Source: Solen grandis
Taxonomy: Eukaryota > Mollusca > Bivalvia > Adapedonta > Solenidae
DNA: 64,000 nt
Assembly: GCA_021229015.1 (NCBI GenBank)
Contig: CM037781.1
Location: forward strand, 67,290,345 to 67,354,344
Direction: 5' to 3'
Shown here: one piece after another, positions 21,501 to 31,878 of the stretch
Layout: every line of letters starts with the position of its first letter
How positions within the stretch are numbered: the stretch's first letter is position 1
Translations under genes and position numbers: made by a program
The notes under the pieces: model-generated
Seen by the model: only the letters and a program-made list of their open reading frames with translations
What the model was told of the DNA's origin: nothing
Databases searched by the model: none

Positions 21501-21900
21501 TTAAGGTACTAATTGGACATGTATCAAAAGGACCTGCTATTCTACCTAAAGAGACCTCCTTCATTACTTTTTTCCAGGCAACCTGGGGATTTTGCTTAAC
21601 TGATAAGAGATTTTCACAATCATTGTTAACCCGTGTGCCTTCAAATTGCAAATTAAAACCATTTACAAAGCCATCAGCCAGGATTTTGGCATCTTCTGTG
21701 CATGTGTACTTTTTTAAATAGCTTAGCAAAAGATCCACTTTAATGGGAGTAATACCAAGTGACATCAAATCAGTAAGGCCCTTTGTTTGCTGGAGGCCTG
21801 TGTTGCTGTGGAGCACTGGCCCTCTGGAAAGTTGACCTAAAAGGCAATTTAGAGTTACTGGTGGTGTTCGAACATGCTTTGCTAGGGTGGCCATTGCCAC
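21487..21900 (-). pseudogene. Reverse transcriptase of the Ngaro element, N-terminal part
   Basis: 137 codons carrying the segment just before RT motif 1: GITPIKVDLLLSYLKKY, ADGFVNGFNLQFEGT, KQNPQVAWKKVMKEVSLG and GRIAGPF. In DIRS-order proteins GRxxGPF is followed by a SPxGLxPKKDGxWR block. Here the frame ends at TAG (21489-21487) exactly where that block starts in another frame. The ATG at 21900 lies inside the Gag-like ORF, overlapping it by 131 bp in a different frame, so RT was probably made by a shift from Gag or by internal initiation (inference). Confidence 0.82.
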
Positions 21901-22669
21901 AGTTCATACATTTATGAGCATAAGTGCATTTTTTTCTAAGACAAGTCCCTTTAAAATTAAAATCGTAACAACGCAGCTGAGTAGGAGCTGTCTCATTCTG
22001 TACAACAGGTTTTGGCCTGCACATAAAAAGCAACCATAATTCCTGGTCTACCTCTGCCCATGACATATCATTTGACTGCGCTTTTTTCATTCTAAACTGT
22101 TCATCATATGAGGACCAACCCTGAATTTGATAGTATTTTGCACCTAAACGTATAGTATGCATGTATTTCAGCATGTCCCGGTACTGTGTATGGTGCAAAC
22201 TACAATAAATGTCCATATAGACAATAAATGCATCAGTCCAAGCTTCAATGCTTGTAATGCGCTTGGTGTTTTTAGGCAAAATTGTTATTTGACCATTTGA
22301 ATCAAAATTCAGGACCTGGCCTGAATTAGCAGTTGGATTAATCAAATTTGCAAGATTTACAAATTCCCCACTAAGGATTTTCTGCTTTAAGTTTGGTGGA
22401 ATTTGAGATGAAATTCCCCCACTGGGTAATTGCACCTGAACCTCACCTGACCCTCCTGTTGCATTTAATGCTGGAGCCGCTGATGGCCCTGGTTCTGGCC
22501 TGCTAGGGAACAAAGGGGCTAGCTTTTCAGCCACTTTCTCAACAACACAATTCAACTGCGCTTCGGACAGATTCACTTGGGCTGGCTGTTGTGACACCGG
22601 CTCTGCTGTCTCCCTCACAACACCCCTACCTGCTGGACGCACTGGCCGTTTGCTTTTAACTTTTGGCAT
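21770..22669 (-). CDS. Gag-like protein of the Ngaro element
   Basis: 299 residues, uninterrupted. The N-terminus is basic and Pro/Ala-rich (KVKSKRPVRPAGRG). Residues ~85-215 form a helical domain with ITSIEAWTDAFIVYMDIY, MLKYMHTIRLGAKYY and GWSSYDEQFR, a pattern found in Gag-like proteins of DIRS-order elements. Near 234-266 lie a CCCH-type finger (C-x8-C-x4-C-x3-H) and directly after it a short knuckle C-x2-C-x3-H-x4-C. It probably binds and packages the element RNA. The ATG at 22669 is the first ORF start after the leader. The 3' end overlaps the RT N-terminal frame. Confidence 0.85.
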   Translation of the reverse strand: MPKVKSKRPVRPAGRGVVRETAEPVSQQPAQVNLSEAQLNCVVEKVAEKLAPLFPSRPEPGPSAAPALNATGGSGEVQVQLPSGGISSQIPPNLKQKILSGEFVNLANLINPTANSGQVLNFDSNGQITILPKNTKRITSIEAWTDAFIVYMDIYCSLHHTQYRDMLKYMHTIRLGAKYYQIQGWSSYDEQFRMKKAQSNDMSWAEVDQELWLLFMCRPKPVVQNETAPTQLRCYDFNFKGTCLRKKCTYAHKCMNCGNGHPSKACSNTTSNSKLPFRSTFQRASAPQQHRPPANKGPY

Positions 22670-22924
22670 ACTCTTAAAAAGTGAAATGTAAACATACTAA
22701 AAAACACATGTCGAAATTCTAAGGTGAATTTACATATTAAGAAAAAACAAAAACAAAACAAAAAAAACATGGCACCTCAGAGCAGACAAAATATAACAGG
22801 ATTCATACAGAATTACATCACATAACAAGGGGGTACGCCTAAAAACACGGACACACATTAAAATAAAGCAACACAGACATAGTACAAAAATGTTATGGAC
22901 CACAAAAACAAATACAAACAAAAT

Positions 22925-23490
22925 GAACACTGATAACTGCCACCAAGCTAAACTGCTCTTGGGCAATCAATGCAAGCATGTACAAACATATTAAATTAAT
23001 ACCTGTCACCGAGCTCAACTGCTCTTGGGCAATCAGGGCAATCATGTACAAACACATAACATTAATACCTGTCACCGAGCTCAACTGCTCTTGGGCAATC
23101 AGGGCAATCATGGACAAACACATAACATTAATACCTGTCACCGAGCTCAACTGCTCATGGGCAATCATGTACAAACAATAAAACATTAATACCTGTCACC
23201 GAGCTCAACTGCTCATGGGCAATCAGGGCAATCATGTACAAACACATAACATTAATACCTGTCACCGAGCTCAACTGCTCTTGGGCAATCAGGAACATTA
23301 TGTACAAACACTTAACATTAATACCTGTCACCGAGCTCAACTGCTCTTGGGCAATCAGGGCAATCATGTACAAACACATAACATTAATACCTGTTACCGA
23401 GCTCAACTGCTCTTGGGCAATCAGGGCAATCATGTACAAACACTTAACATTAATACCTGTCACCGAGCTCAACTGCTCAAAATTAATATT
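22925..23490. repeat. 66-bp tandem repeat in the Ngaro leader, ~8-9 copies
   Basis: The anchor ACCTGTCACCGAGCTC starts at 23001, 23067, 23133, 23191, 23257, 23323, 23389 (one base changed) and 23455. The period is 66 bp, with one 58-bp step caused by an 8-bp loss. Partial units lie at both ends. As 66 is a multiple of 3, both strands stay open: plus reads MYKHITLIPVTELNCSWAI, minus reads EQLSSVTGINVMCLYMIALI. Confidence 0.93.
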
Positions 23491-23544
23491 TCACCCAGCT
23501 CAACTGCTCTTGGTCAATCAGGGCTTTTCAGCAACCTGCAAATG

Positions 23545-24015
23545 ACTAGAAAACATGCATTCCATATTTGCACAAAGCTTGTCCTCTTCACTTTTATTTT
23601 TTTATTCATAAATTGTTCAAGATTAACACCAAAATCAAATTAATTACAATTAATGCAAGCCTGTAGCCTATAACTCCCTTTCCATCAATGTAAATAAATA
23701 CCAAGCGTTTTTTTTTTTTTTTTTTTTTTATTGTGTGAAGGCGAGATATCTGCATTGTTTTTTGTCATATGCCTTATGCAATGCCACTACAAACCATTCC
23801 ATATTTGCACAAAGCTGGTCCTCTTCACTTGTATTTTTTGTTATTAATAAATCGTTCATAAAAACACAATATTTCAAATAATTACAATTTATGCAAACCC
23901 GACGCCTATAAACAACTTTCCATCAATGTAATAAATACCAAGCGGTTTTATATTGTGTGAGGTGAGATATCTGCCTTGGTTTTCTTCATATGCCTTATGC
24001 AACGCCACTACACAC
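23545..24015. repeat. ~240-bp direct duplication in the Ngaro leader
   Basis: Two adjacent copies (about 23550-23790 and 23795-24015) share CATTCCATATTTGCACAAAG, GTCCTCTTCACTT, CCATCAATGTAAA, ATAAATACCAAGCG, GAGATATCTGC and CATATGCCTTATGCAA. The first copy has an expanded T-run (about 23708-23729). The copies are clearly diverged, so the duplication is older than this insertion. Confidence 0.75.
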
Positions 24016-24312
24016 CAATCGGTACATTACACGTCTGTGTAAAGTGCTGCATATAACAAAAATATACACATGAGCACAACAATGACAAAGTGGTCATGTT
24101 CTGATTCAATTCTTGTATAAATATGAATATTCACGAGGGGTGCCGTTACCTGATTTCTACTCCACAAGCCAAATCGTATTTTTACGGCACCCCACCCACT
24201 CCAGTCCTATAATCATAATTTAAAATTATTGATAGCAATAAAAATACTCATTAATATGCCTTGTGACATAACTACGATTCAGAGAGAGGACATTCTTTGT
24301 ACCAAGCAAGCA

Positions 24313-24512
24313 ATTTAAACTTGAGATCAATTATATTTTCAACATAATCTTGATTTTTTCCCCCGACCACGCTTACTTGCAGATCACAAGAAATGGAAAG
24401 GCTTCGAACCTAAAGGAAACAACTACCGAAAAGGAATGGAAATTAATCAAATTGGAAAAAAGTCTGCGTTATCCCTGTAAATGGTTTTAAACCTAAATGT
24501 CTAAAACTTCTT
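24313..24512 (-). repeat. Ngaro split direct repeat A1 (5' terminal)
   Basis: 200 bp, matching A2 (18091-18290). On the minus strand it is the first sequence of the element. Its outer end is AAGAAGTTTTAGACATTTAG. Two bases (AA on the plus strand) separate it from the flanking TATATATCTT at 24515-24524. Confidence 0.93.
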
Positions 24513-24514
24513 AA

Positions 24515-24690
24515 TATATATCTTGGTTTTAAGAGATCTTTTAAAAGAGTCGAGTGTAATTGAGTTCCGTACCGGGAGTTCATTCCACAATTTAGCAGCC
24601 TTTGCAAAGCTACGATCACCACATGTAACTGTATGTGATTCATTCTTGGTATCACAGGAGCCATGGAGTCATTTTTGGATCTTTTATCCA
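24515..24690 (-). pseudogene. LINE ORF2 C-terminal relic split by the Ngaro insertion
   Basis: The minus strand reads LHGSCDTKNESHTVTCGDRS, FAKAAKLWNELPV, TLDSFKRSLKTKIYI and then meets the Ngaro A1 end. Family pattern: GDRxFxxAAxxLWNxLPxxxRxxxxLxxFKxxLKT, close to the C-terminus of CR1/L2-like ORF2 proteins. Removing the Ngaro element and one copy of the flanking 10 bp restores a continuous frame into 17731 and on to the LINE 3' tail at 17504. A frame change occurs upstream near 24665. It is a 5'-truncated, dead copy. Confidence 0.8.
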
Positions 24691-24720
24691 TACGGTACAG
24701 CGCCGTGTCTCCAATCATTG

Positions 24721-27700
24721 CATTACATTCGTATGTGTGCAGACGTGCTTAATTTTTCCGGGATAAAATTTTGCGTCATTTATCATGATTGATTTTGCGA
24801 ATCAAGGCATTTCAGATTCTTATTCTGCGTCTGTCTGTGATTAAAATGGCTAACGTGCGTTTTATGTGGTCTATAAAGTCCTTATTAGATTTATTTTACT
24901 TATTTCCGTGCATAAATGCATTTTATTGGTAAAGCAGATCCCAAATTTATGGTTCATTAACAGATATGACAGCAGAGTGTGAGGAATTATGTCATTGGTT
25001 TTCGTAAAACGACTGATAAATATTCCTTTACGATATATCCAATCGTTTACCTTTAAGGCTATGCATTAAAGTTTCCTGTAGACATAATTCAAAGTAACGC
25101 CACGTGTCGAACCAAGTTTACATTGATGTAAAGATCCAATCACCGAATTCAAACTGAAAACTACATGCATAAACAATTTCCCTATAATTCATATTAAATG
25201 TGCTTGCCAACATTTAGAAGGAAAATTAAATGAAATGCGAATACACTGAATAAGAAAATACAATCATTACCAATTTTAACATAATCTAATCAGTAAATTA
25301 TCATTTGTCTTGACATACAATATTCTCATTACGAATGTGAGTATAAGTCATAGATTGAAGTAATATTATCGAACACGTTGTGTTTAGTCCTGATTACGTA
25401 ATAACTGTTGCTAGTATGGGGGTTGTAACATGTTCTGGCTTAAGAACTGGCAAGTCCGAATATACTTCTGTATGTGGCAAGTTATATAGTCACTATGGTT
25501 AGTAAGTTTGTTACATATGTTTTGAGTATTGTATACAGTTGCCATTAGTGGTGTACTATCACACACAAAGCATTTAAAGCTGATGAGCAAAGGTCAAAAG
25601 GAGAGATTTAGGGGAGCAGAGAAAGAGGGGGGAGGACGCGATTTGGTGAGCAAAGCTGTCACAAAGGTGTGAGCCTTCTAATGATGCCGGTCATGTCATG
25701 AATGTAAACAAATGAGCTCCTGATCAATAAACTACGTCTTCCTCTAATTGAAAATGTCTTTGTTTTGTAATGCTAACAATTACAATGAATGTAGTTTTTA
25801 TTAGCATAATCATTTTCATGGTATAATTAAATTAATTCATGTGTCACCAACCAAAAAGGCATTACATTAAAGACACGCCAAAAAAACTTTATATTTTATA
25901 TAATTGATGAAATATTAAATTCATGAAATGGATGACAATCAAGTCACGACTGCTTTTTGTTGTAGACATTTTATCTGGCACACTGGGCTTTTCGCACAAC
26001 AACCAATGTCGTTATAAAAACACGTTTGCTCGGTTCTCAGTATCAACAAATTATCTTTTAGTAACATCATACCACATAAGTTGTATTCCTTGTCACTGCT
26101 GCTCTGAAATGACTCTAATACGAGTGGTAAAGAAGATCAACTGTATCAACTTACAATTTTGGAGATCTACATTCACAGAAAATAAAAAAGCTGGTCGTAA
26201 GCAATTCCATCTGAGATTCATTTCAAAAATATTAATGACGTTTGTCGGAACGTAATTAAGAATCTGAAACCCAATCTGTATAAAATGATCTTTGTCTCAT
26301 GAACGTCTTTGGGGAATTTACAGACGTTCTCTTGTCAGGTTTCTAAATTGACATCTAGAGTCCAAAACAAGTTCTTGAAAGAGATCAAAGAGAAGGTCAT
26401 CGTTTTAAAGTACAATGTATAGAGGATCATGTATTTCTTGTTAAGGTTCACGTATGCATAAAAATACAGATGGATAACATGTTTTTCATTTAGATAAAAA
26501 TTCTACCACATTAATTATAATTATAAATTTGTTAGAATATTTAGTCACTTATCAACAAAAGGAAAGTTCAAAATTTCAATGTTAATATTGAAATAAAAAA
26601 AATGTATGAAGTAGACTGGTGCTGCCAAATGAATAATGTTGAGTCAAGGCCGTGTGTTTCATAGATTCCAGAAATTGCTGTTGAAACTGAATGAATTGGG
26701 AGCTTAGAAGAATACGTGGCGCTTCCTCTTATCACAAAGAGGCAAGGCGGAAACGTATTTCCGCAGCCAATGAATTGGTAATGCTTAGACAATTTCTTTA
26801 AGTAATGAGTTAAGGAACAAGTTCAGACATGCTTTCATAGACACATATTACCTAAACAACACTCTATAAATCCGTAATAATCTTTTGATTTTCAGAAAAC
26901 GAAATTTTAATGTGGTGATATATGGTATTTATTTGTATTCGTGCATCCGATTTATTCCATTATCACACAGGTATTTAAATATCTGGCTGACTTATGCGAA
27001 CAAGACAAACCAAAATAGCAGATAGACTAAACAAACAGATAATGCAAATTACCAATGACGCGAATATAATCTAAAGATTATATCAAACAAATTTGTAAGT
27101 TCCAGCGAGCTGCCGGTGAAGATAATCACGGAAAAATCAAATTAACCCATCTTTTATTTGTCATTTGGGTAAAACCATAATAATGTTTTTTATGTCATTT
27201 TTGGGGTGGGAAACTTTATACAAATGGTTAAAATTGTCTGCGTCTCTGTAGAGTTGCAGTGACTGGGGATTTATTTTTTTCCAAATGGAGAAACTTATTG
27301 GTAGTGTCTTTCGGGATGCTGGTTCTTGTATAATGTAAGAAACAGACTATGTAAGTGAATTAAAATGACTTTGAAAAAGAACCGTATATAAATGCCATTT
27401 GGGAAATAAGCTCTTAAAAAATAAAATAGAATCCCCCTAGGCAGAAAAGATTTGACAAAATAAATTCACAGACATAATATTATAATGCGTGAGGCAAAAT
27501 GTTGAAAGTTATTGTGCTCCTTAATTCCAAGCCATTACCATAATAAGAATTAACTATATTCGTTGTAAACCGAATTTGAAAAAAAATACCTATATACATT
27601 ATTCTATAAGTTTTAATTATCTAATTAATTCAATCATTGATTTGAAATGCAGTCGACACATCGGGAATACATTTATATATAATTATGTGATAGAGATGAG

Positions 27701-27743
27701 GACAGTTCTTTACTTCATGCTCTGCCAGCTGCGCACCTTTTTT
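24721..27743. other. AT-rich non-coding stretch
   Basis: A purine-rich patch lies at 25590-25650. The open frames at 25923-26255 (+) and 26568-26792 (-) show no family motif and no clear splice context, so I do not call them genes. Confidence 0.4.
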
Positions 27744-27820
27744 GCGTCCGTCCGTCCGTCCGTCCGTTCGTGCGTGCGTGCATGTATTCATTCGTTCGTT
27801 CAGTCGTTCGTCCGTCATTC
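27744..27820. repeat. (CGTC)n microsatellite with degenerate extension
   Basis: CGTCCGTCCGTCCGTCCGTC grades into TTCG/TGCG variants. The Arg/Ser-rich open frames here are artefacts of the tetranucleotide repeat. Confidence 0.88.
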
Positions 27821-28184
27821 CTCAGGTTAACCTTTGCGTCGAGCTTTTTTCCGTGTGCATCATCATATGAATATTTGATTTTCATACATTTTCTAGCTGA
27901 GACCTAAATTCCACCGTTGGATGAACATGGTAAAAATGAATGTAATGCCTCAGGTTTACCTTTGCATTTTTAAGTTGTTTTTTTTTTCAATGAAGATGAC
28001 TTCACATCATTGCGAAACTTGATTCAAATGTACAGCAAGATATAAACTTTTAAAATATAAGCAATTCTTCAGTTGTTGTCAACGTTGCAACTGGAGCACC
28101 AGTGTCGAGAAACTCAGTCCCTTGCTTTGCTTAAGCTATAAATATTATATAATTCTCACCTCTTTAGTTCTATGTTTTCTCGCA
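27821..28184. other. Non-coding stretch
   Basis: No feature recognised. T-run at 27977-27988. Confidence 0.4.
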
Positions 28185-28440
28185 GTTCATCAGGGAGGCT
28201 CAGATGGACAAGAAGGACCTTACAGTGGTCTGGTTGGATTTAGCAAACGCCTACGGGTCAGTCCCACACAGCCTTATTTAGTTCGCTCTCACCCACTACC
28301 ATATACCAGAGAGAGACAGATCTGATGTCCAGCTACTACAGCAACCTACTACTGAGGAACTGAGGAACAGAGTTCAGAAGGGCATTAACACCAGGTGTAC
28401 GATCTCTGCCATTCTGATTGTGTTTCTCATTATCTAAGAG
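28185..28440 (+). pseudogene. LINE reverse-transcriptase relic (WLDLANAYGSVPH type)
   Basis: The plus strand reads MDKKDLTVVWLDLANAYGSV, then PHSLI, a stop, LTHYHIPERDRSDVQLLQQP, RVQKGINTRCTISAILIVFL. In a widespread invertebrate LINE group the RT palm reads LxVVWLDLANAYGSxPHxLI ... GIxTGCTISVILF, with the first catalytic Asp in WLDLANAY. Stops and frame changes follow each block, and no YxDD motif is found downstream. This is a decayed fragment of a LINE clade different from the intact copy at 14-17 kb. Confidence 0.75.
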
Positions 28441-28569
28441 GAAGCCATTCAAAGCATAGAAGACACACTGAAGGACAAGGATGCAACTACTGGGATGAAG
28501 GAACAGGTGAAACAGGGGTTGAAGAAGATAAAGCATTCTTCACTTCCAGGCAAGTTCAAAGTATTACAG

Positions 28570-28604
28570 CAAGCGACTTTACCCTCTCGGCCACAGAGGC
28601 CCAG
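28570..28604 (-). repeat. 5' tRNA-like end of SINE family 1, fragment
   Basis: GCGACTTTACCCTCTCGGCC followed by ACAGAGGCCC matches the first ~30 bp of family 1 on the minus strand (compare 5470-5503). The rest of the element is absent. Confidence 0.6.
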
Positions 28605-29050
28605 TAAACGGATGACGTCTTCCTTGTTGAAGATCAACATATCGTTTGAATATAGATCTGTTGTTGATTTATATGTATCAGACAGTGTCCAGAAACATAT
28701 TCTCTTTAATGAATGAGCAAGGAAGTCATTCATTTATATGTTGATCATCAGACCCCAGCCAAGTATTTATTTATGGATGTCTAATTATTAAAAAAATGAA
28801 CGATCAAATCATAATCTTATTCAGGTATAACGTTGTTGTCACTATTTTGGGAGTTGAAACAACCAATGCGTAAAATTTCACACTATGTTACTTTTAGAAT
28901 AATTGAATTCAAAAGAACGGTTAATTATCTGGTATTAAGATACTCCCATCATATTTTCATAATGCATCATTTCATTAAGCCTATAGTCTGAATCCTATTT
29001 CCTGTATACTATGGGAGGAGTGCACTGCCTTACTGCGCTTGCGCTTCATC
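28605..29050. other. AT-rich non-coding stretch
   Basis: No feature recognised. Confidence 0.4.
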
Positions 29051-29335
29051 GACGCAAGAGCTCAGAGGTAGAGTGTCTGCTTTGCGTTTGAGGAGGTCTG
29101 GGATTCGAATCCTAGCTGGGACACTTCCTCTGGTGACCGCATCAAACCAAAGACATATATAATTGGTACCAGATGCACCATCGTCTGGCAAAATGGGGTT
29201 TGATATGGGATCTCGGAGTATCTACCCAAGAACTTTGTCTCCCGTGTATCGATGCTACACACCGGGCACGTAAAAGAACCAAGGGGTCTATTCGCAAAAT
29301 GAGCTATGGTATCGCTACCGGACACCCTTTATCTA
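29051..29335 (+). repeat. tRNA-derived SINE, family 3
   Basis: tRNA-like head with A box AGCTCAGAGGTAGAG and B box GGGATTCGAATCC at the usual spacing. It is followed by a ~200-bp body (CATCGTCTGGCAAAATGGGG, CCGGGCACGTAAAAGAACC, GGTATCGCTACCGGACACCC). No shared 3' domain with families 1 and 2 is visible. The ends and target duplication are not resolved. Confidence 0.72.
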
Positions 29336-29479
29336 ACTACTGTCTTTAGCAAAATACAGGACCCACACATGGGAAATCATTAACTGTTAAGGTCTCAAAT
29401 ATAGCCATAATAATCGGAAAATGATTGCTAGCCATAACAATAAAAAAGAAAAGAAAAAGAATACGAAATATTGACTTCT

Positions 29480-29612
29480 GGCGGGCGAAAAGACGAAAAA
29501 TCGAAATTTCGGGGCGAAAAAAAATCTTCGCGACGAAAAGATACATGTATCTCTTTCGTGTTTTTTGTCCCAGAATTTCGATTTTTCGCCTGGAAATTTC
29601 TACTTTTTTTCT
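29480..29612. repeat. A/T-biased foldback centred on ACATGT
   Basis: Arms of about 45-60 nt: CGAAAAATCGAAATTTCGGG on the left pairs with CAGAATTTCGATTTTTCG on the right, centred on AGATACATGTATCT near 29545. GGCGAAA/TTTCGCC motifs recur out to 29670. It keeps several overlapping frames open on both strands; none is a gene. Confidence 0.65.
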
Positions 29613-31299
29613 TTTCGCCAAACGAGTTTTTTTTCGCCTTTTCGGCTTCGACCTTTCGCCCCCGAAAACTCGCCACACGCCAACATTTTTTTTCCGTTTT
29701 ATAATTAACACATCCGACAGCAACTTGTTTCACCATACCTTTCAAACTGCTTCGTAATTACAAACTGTGACTAACGATGAAATTGATCCCCGTAATCACA
29801 AGACTACATCTTTAAGTGGTTGGCTAATGTCCTAAATGTTGACAATATGTAATACAGAATCATGGTTCTTAATCCCTCCGGGCATTTTACCATCAAGAGC
29901 CGACATCCCCACCCAGAGACCACTTAACAAAATAGAATGGAGCAGTAAGAACTAATAATATACCAGATGTGTAACTTTATCCACTATCTTGTTGACATAA
30001 TGTTACACAAATAAATTGTTATATCCTTTTAACTGCCATTATTGGTCTCATTATTGTAGTGCAAATGGGAAATGATATTGATATATCAACATTATTCTAC
30101 GGCTGAGTAGAGTTTAAGAAACAATGTGTCTGAGTTTATCAACTATCTAGTTGAAAATCAAAACATACTGGCCCATGAGCTGCATTCAAGATTAAACGAT
30201 TCTCGTATCAGGGGAATAAATCACACAAAGAGTACGTTAATGAAAACGAAAGGAAGTACCTTGATAAGTGGTTATCATCTGCAGGTTCTTTCAGTCACTT
30301 AGAATGTGTTATTATAAGCTCATAGCAAAACTCGAGTGATACGATTGAATTGATTTAATTTTGTAATATATTACAGTGCGATTGAGTTAAAAAGGTGTTG
30401 TGATTATTTGCTAAGACAAGTCAATACATTGATTAATCTACCTATTTCGAATTCACACCCTTTGTTTTCATCCTAAAATCAACTATAATAATAAAAAATG
30501 AACCATTTAAAATATAGTGCTCGCACAATTAGTTTAATGGGAATTGAATAGGTCAATCTTTTCTCAACATTTGCATAGATGCGGAGTTGGAATTATGGAA
30601 ATAAATAGCGTTTTGGCGATTATTCTCTAGCGGGGTGATTTTCAAAAATAGACTATAACTTAAAATGAGTGAATTAAAAATTGCGGGATATCATCTTCGT
30701 TTTAAAGATATAACTTTAATATCCATTTTTAATAATAAATGTGAATTTCAAAAACTATTGACTAAAATTAAATTAAGTGTTTACCCGCATCAGAACTATT
30801 CTGCTTAATATATAATTATGGTATAATTGTGTCTGGCGCAACCAATTCCTATAATTTGATTACTTAAATACAGACTGCGATAAGAAGTCTGTTTTGCCGG
30901 TGTATGGTTTGACTCGACAAATGCTATATCTATACGAAGACACGAGCAAATAACAGAAAGCAAGTAATGAAAGACGAATTAAAACGAAACAAGCATGTTG
31001 CAAAGACAAATATAAAGACAGACAGAAGGAGCAGACGATTGATTGAGACAAAAATTCTTATCTTATTCACGGTAGATTTACTTTTTGGACGGTTTTATTG
31101 ACCAAATACTTTACGTCATTGACAAATGACATGTCAAACAAACGAGAAGTTGTGACATTGCGTAACTTTAAGAAATAAATGTGTCAATGTGTATCACTGA
31201 ATGATATATAAATATTGTTCGTAATGAAAATATTCTTGAAATGATGATAATGTCCCCCCTGTACATGTTCTGAGATTGATATATATATATATATAAACA
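29613..31299. other. AT-rich non-coding stretch
   Basis: No feature recognised. A short TA run lies at 31278-31294. Confidence 0.4.
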
Positions 31300-31790
31300 C
31301 TGTGAGAGAGAGAGAGAATCAGCGACTATTTTTTCAAGGATGTTTAGATGTTGTTTAGATGTTGTCTAGATGTGAATCATTAAAACTACGGGAAAGGAAC
31401 CGTGTTGTGGAAGACACAAAAACAGAGTACTAGCATTAGATTTATATTCACACGTTTATTGCTTCTGTGAAACGGTCTAATCCACTAAGCATGTAAAACT
31501 GTCATCATCTACTCCAGAATTTAATTTCAGGAAATTAATGTAACGTATCTTTACAGACTGTTCCAGTGTGTTTAGGGACGCTACCTTAATGATGCAAGAC
31601 AAACCGTAGTATTTGAAGCAGTATCAAATAATGCACCATTTGGAATATTACCATATTCATTAAATTGTCAGTAGGACTTGATGCTATATGTCAATTTTGC
31701 CGTCAGTGGAGTTCTATATATAGGTAAATATTGCCATCCGCAATAGGCACATGGGATCCAGGTTTTAATCTTCAGCAATGACTTTTGGAG
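31300..31790 (+). repeat. Dispersed repeat R2, copy a (pair with 45295-45785)
   Basis: Shared blocks include GGAAAGGAAYC followed by TTGTGGAAGA, and ATTGCCATCCGCAATAGG / ATGCCATCCGCATTAGG followed by a GGTTTYAATCTKCAG block. Identity is patchy. Non-coding. Confidence 0.45.
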
Positions 31791-31878
31791 TCATGAAAAT
31801 ATGAATGTATTAATTTTCACTCAGTATATATAATTGTATTGCTAAAAATATCCCAATGAATGGGTTGTGCGGTTTCAA

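Larger units (their letters stand above)
22670..24312 (-). other. Long 5' leader of the Ngaro element
   Basis: 1.64 kb between repeat A1 and the Gag start. It holds a 66-bp tandem array (22925-23490), a ~240-bp duplication (23545-24015) and a 10-bp inverted repeat GGGGTGCCGT / ACGGCACCCC at 24137-24146 and 24184-24193 (37-nt loop). No classical gene is recognised. It is probably promoter/leader sequence (inference). Confidence 0.6.
17741..24512 (-). mobile_element. Ngaro-type tyrosine-recombinase retrotransposon, 6.77 kb, near complete
   Basis: Reading on the minus strand the order is: A1 repeat (24512-24313), leader with tandem repeats, Gag-like ORF, RT/RNase H, tyrosine recombinase, SGNH hydrolase, B1 (18540-18289), A2 (18290-18091), a 98-bp spacer, then B2 (17992-17741). 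Split direct repeats in the order A1-ORFs-B1-A2-B2, a tyrosine recombinase in place of a DDE integrase, an SGNH hydrolase and no methyltransferase domain fit the Ngaro group of the DIRS order. Such elements are thought to integrate a circular cDNA by recombination. B1/B2 differ at 2 of 252 positions and A1/A2 at 1-2 of 200, so the insertion is recent. Both flanks carry TATATATCTT. Confidence 0.92.

Noticed and set aside
22893..23643. Several 70-140-codon open frames on both strands
   Set aside because: They arise from the 66-bp tandem repeat, whose period is a multiple of three. No family motif.
29051..29125. Functional tRNA gene
   Set aside because: The box motifs are followed by a typical SINE body and the acceptor stem does not close.
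29346..29757. Overlapping Lys/Arg/Phe-rich open frames up to 125 codons
   Set aside because: They are produced by the foldback with TTTCGCC/GGCGAAA motifs. All four frames cannot be genes and none has a family signature.
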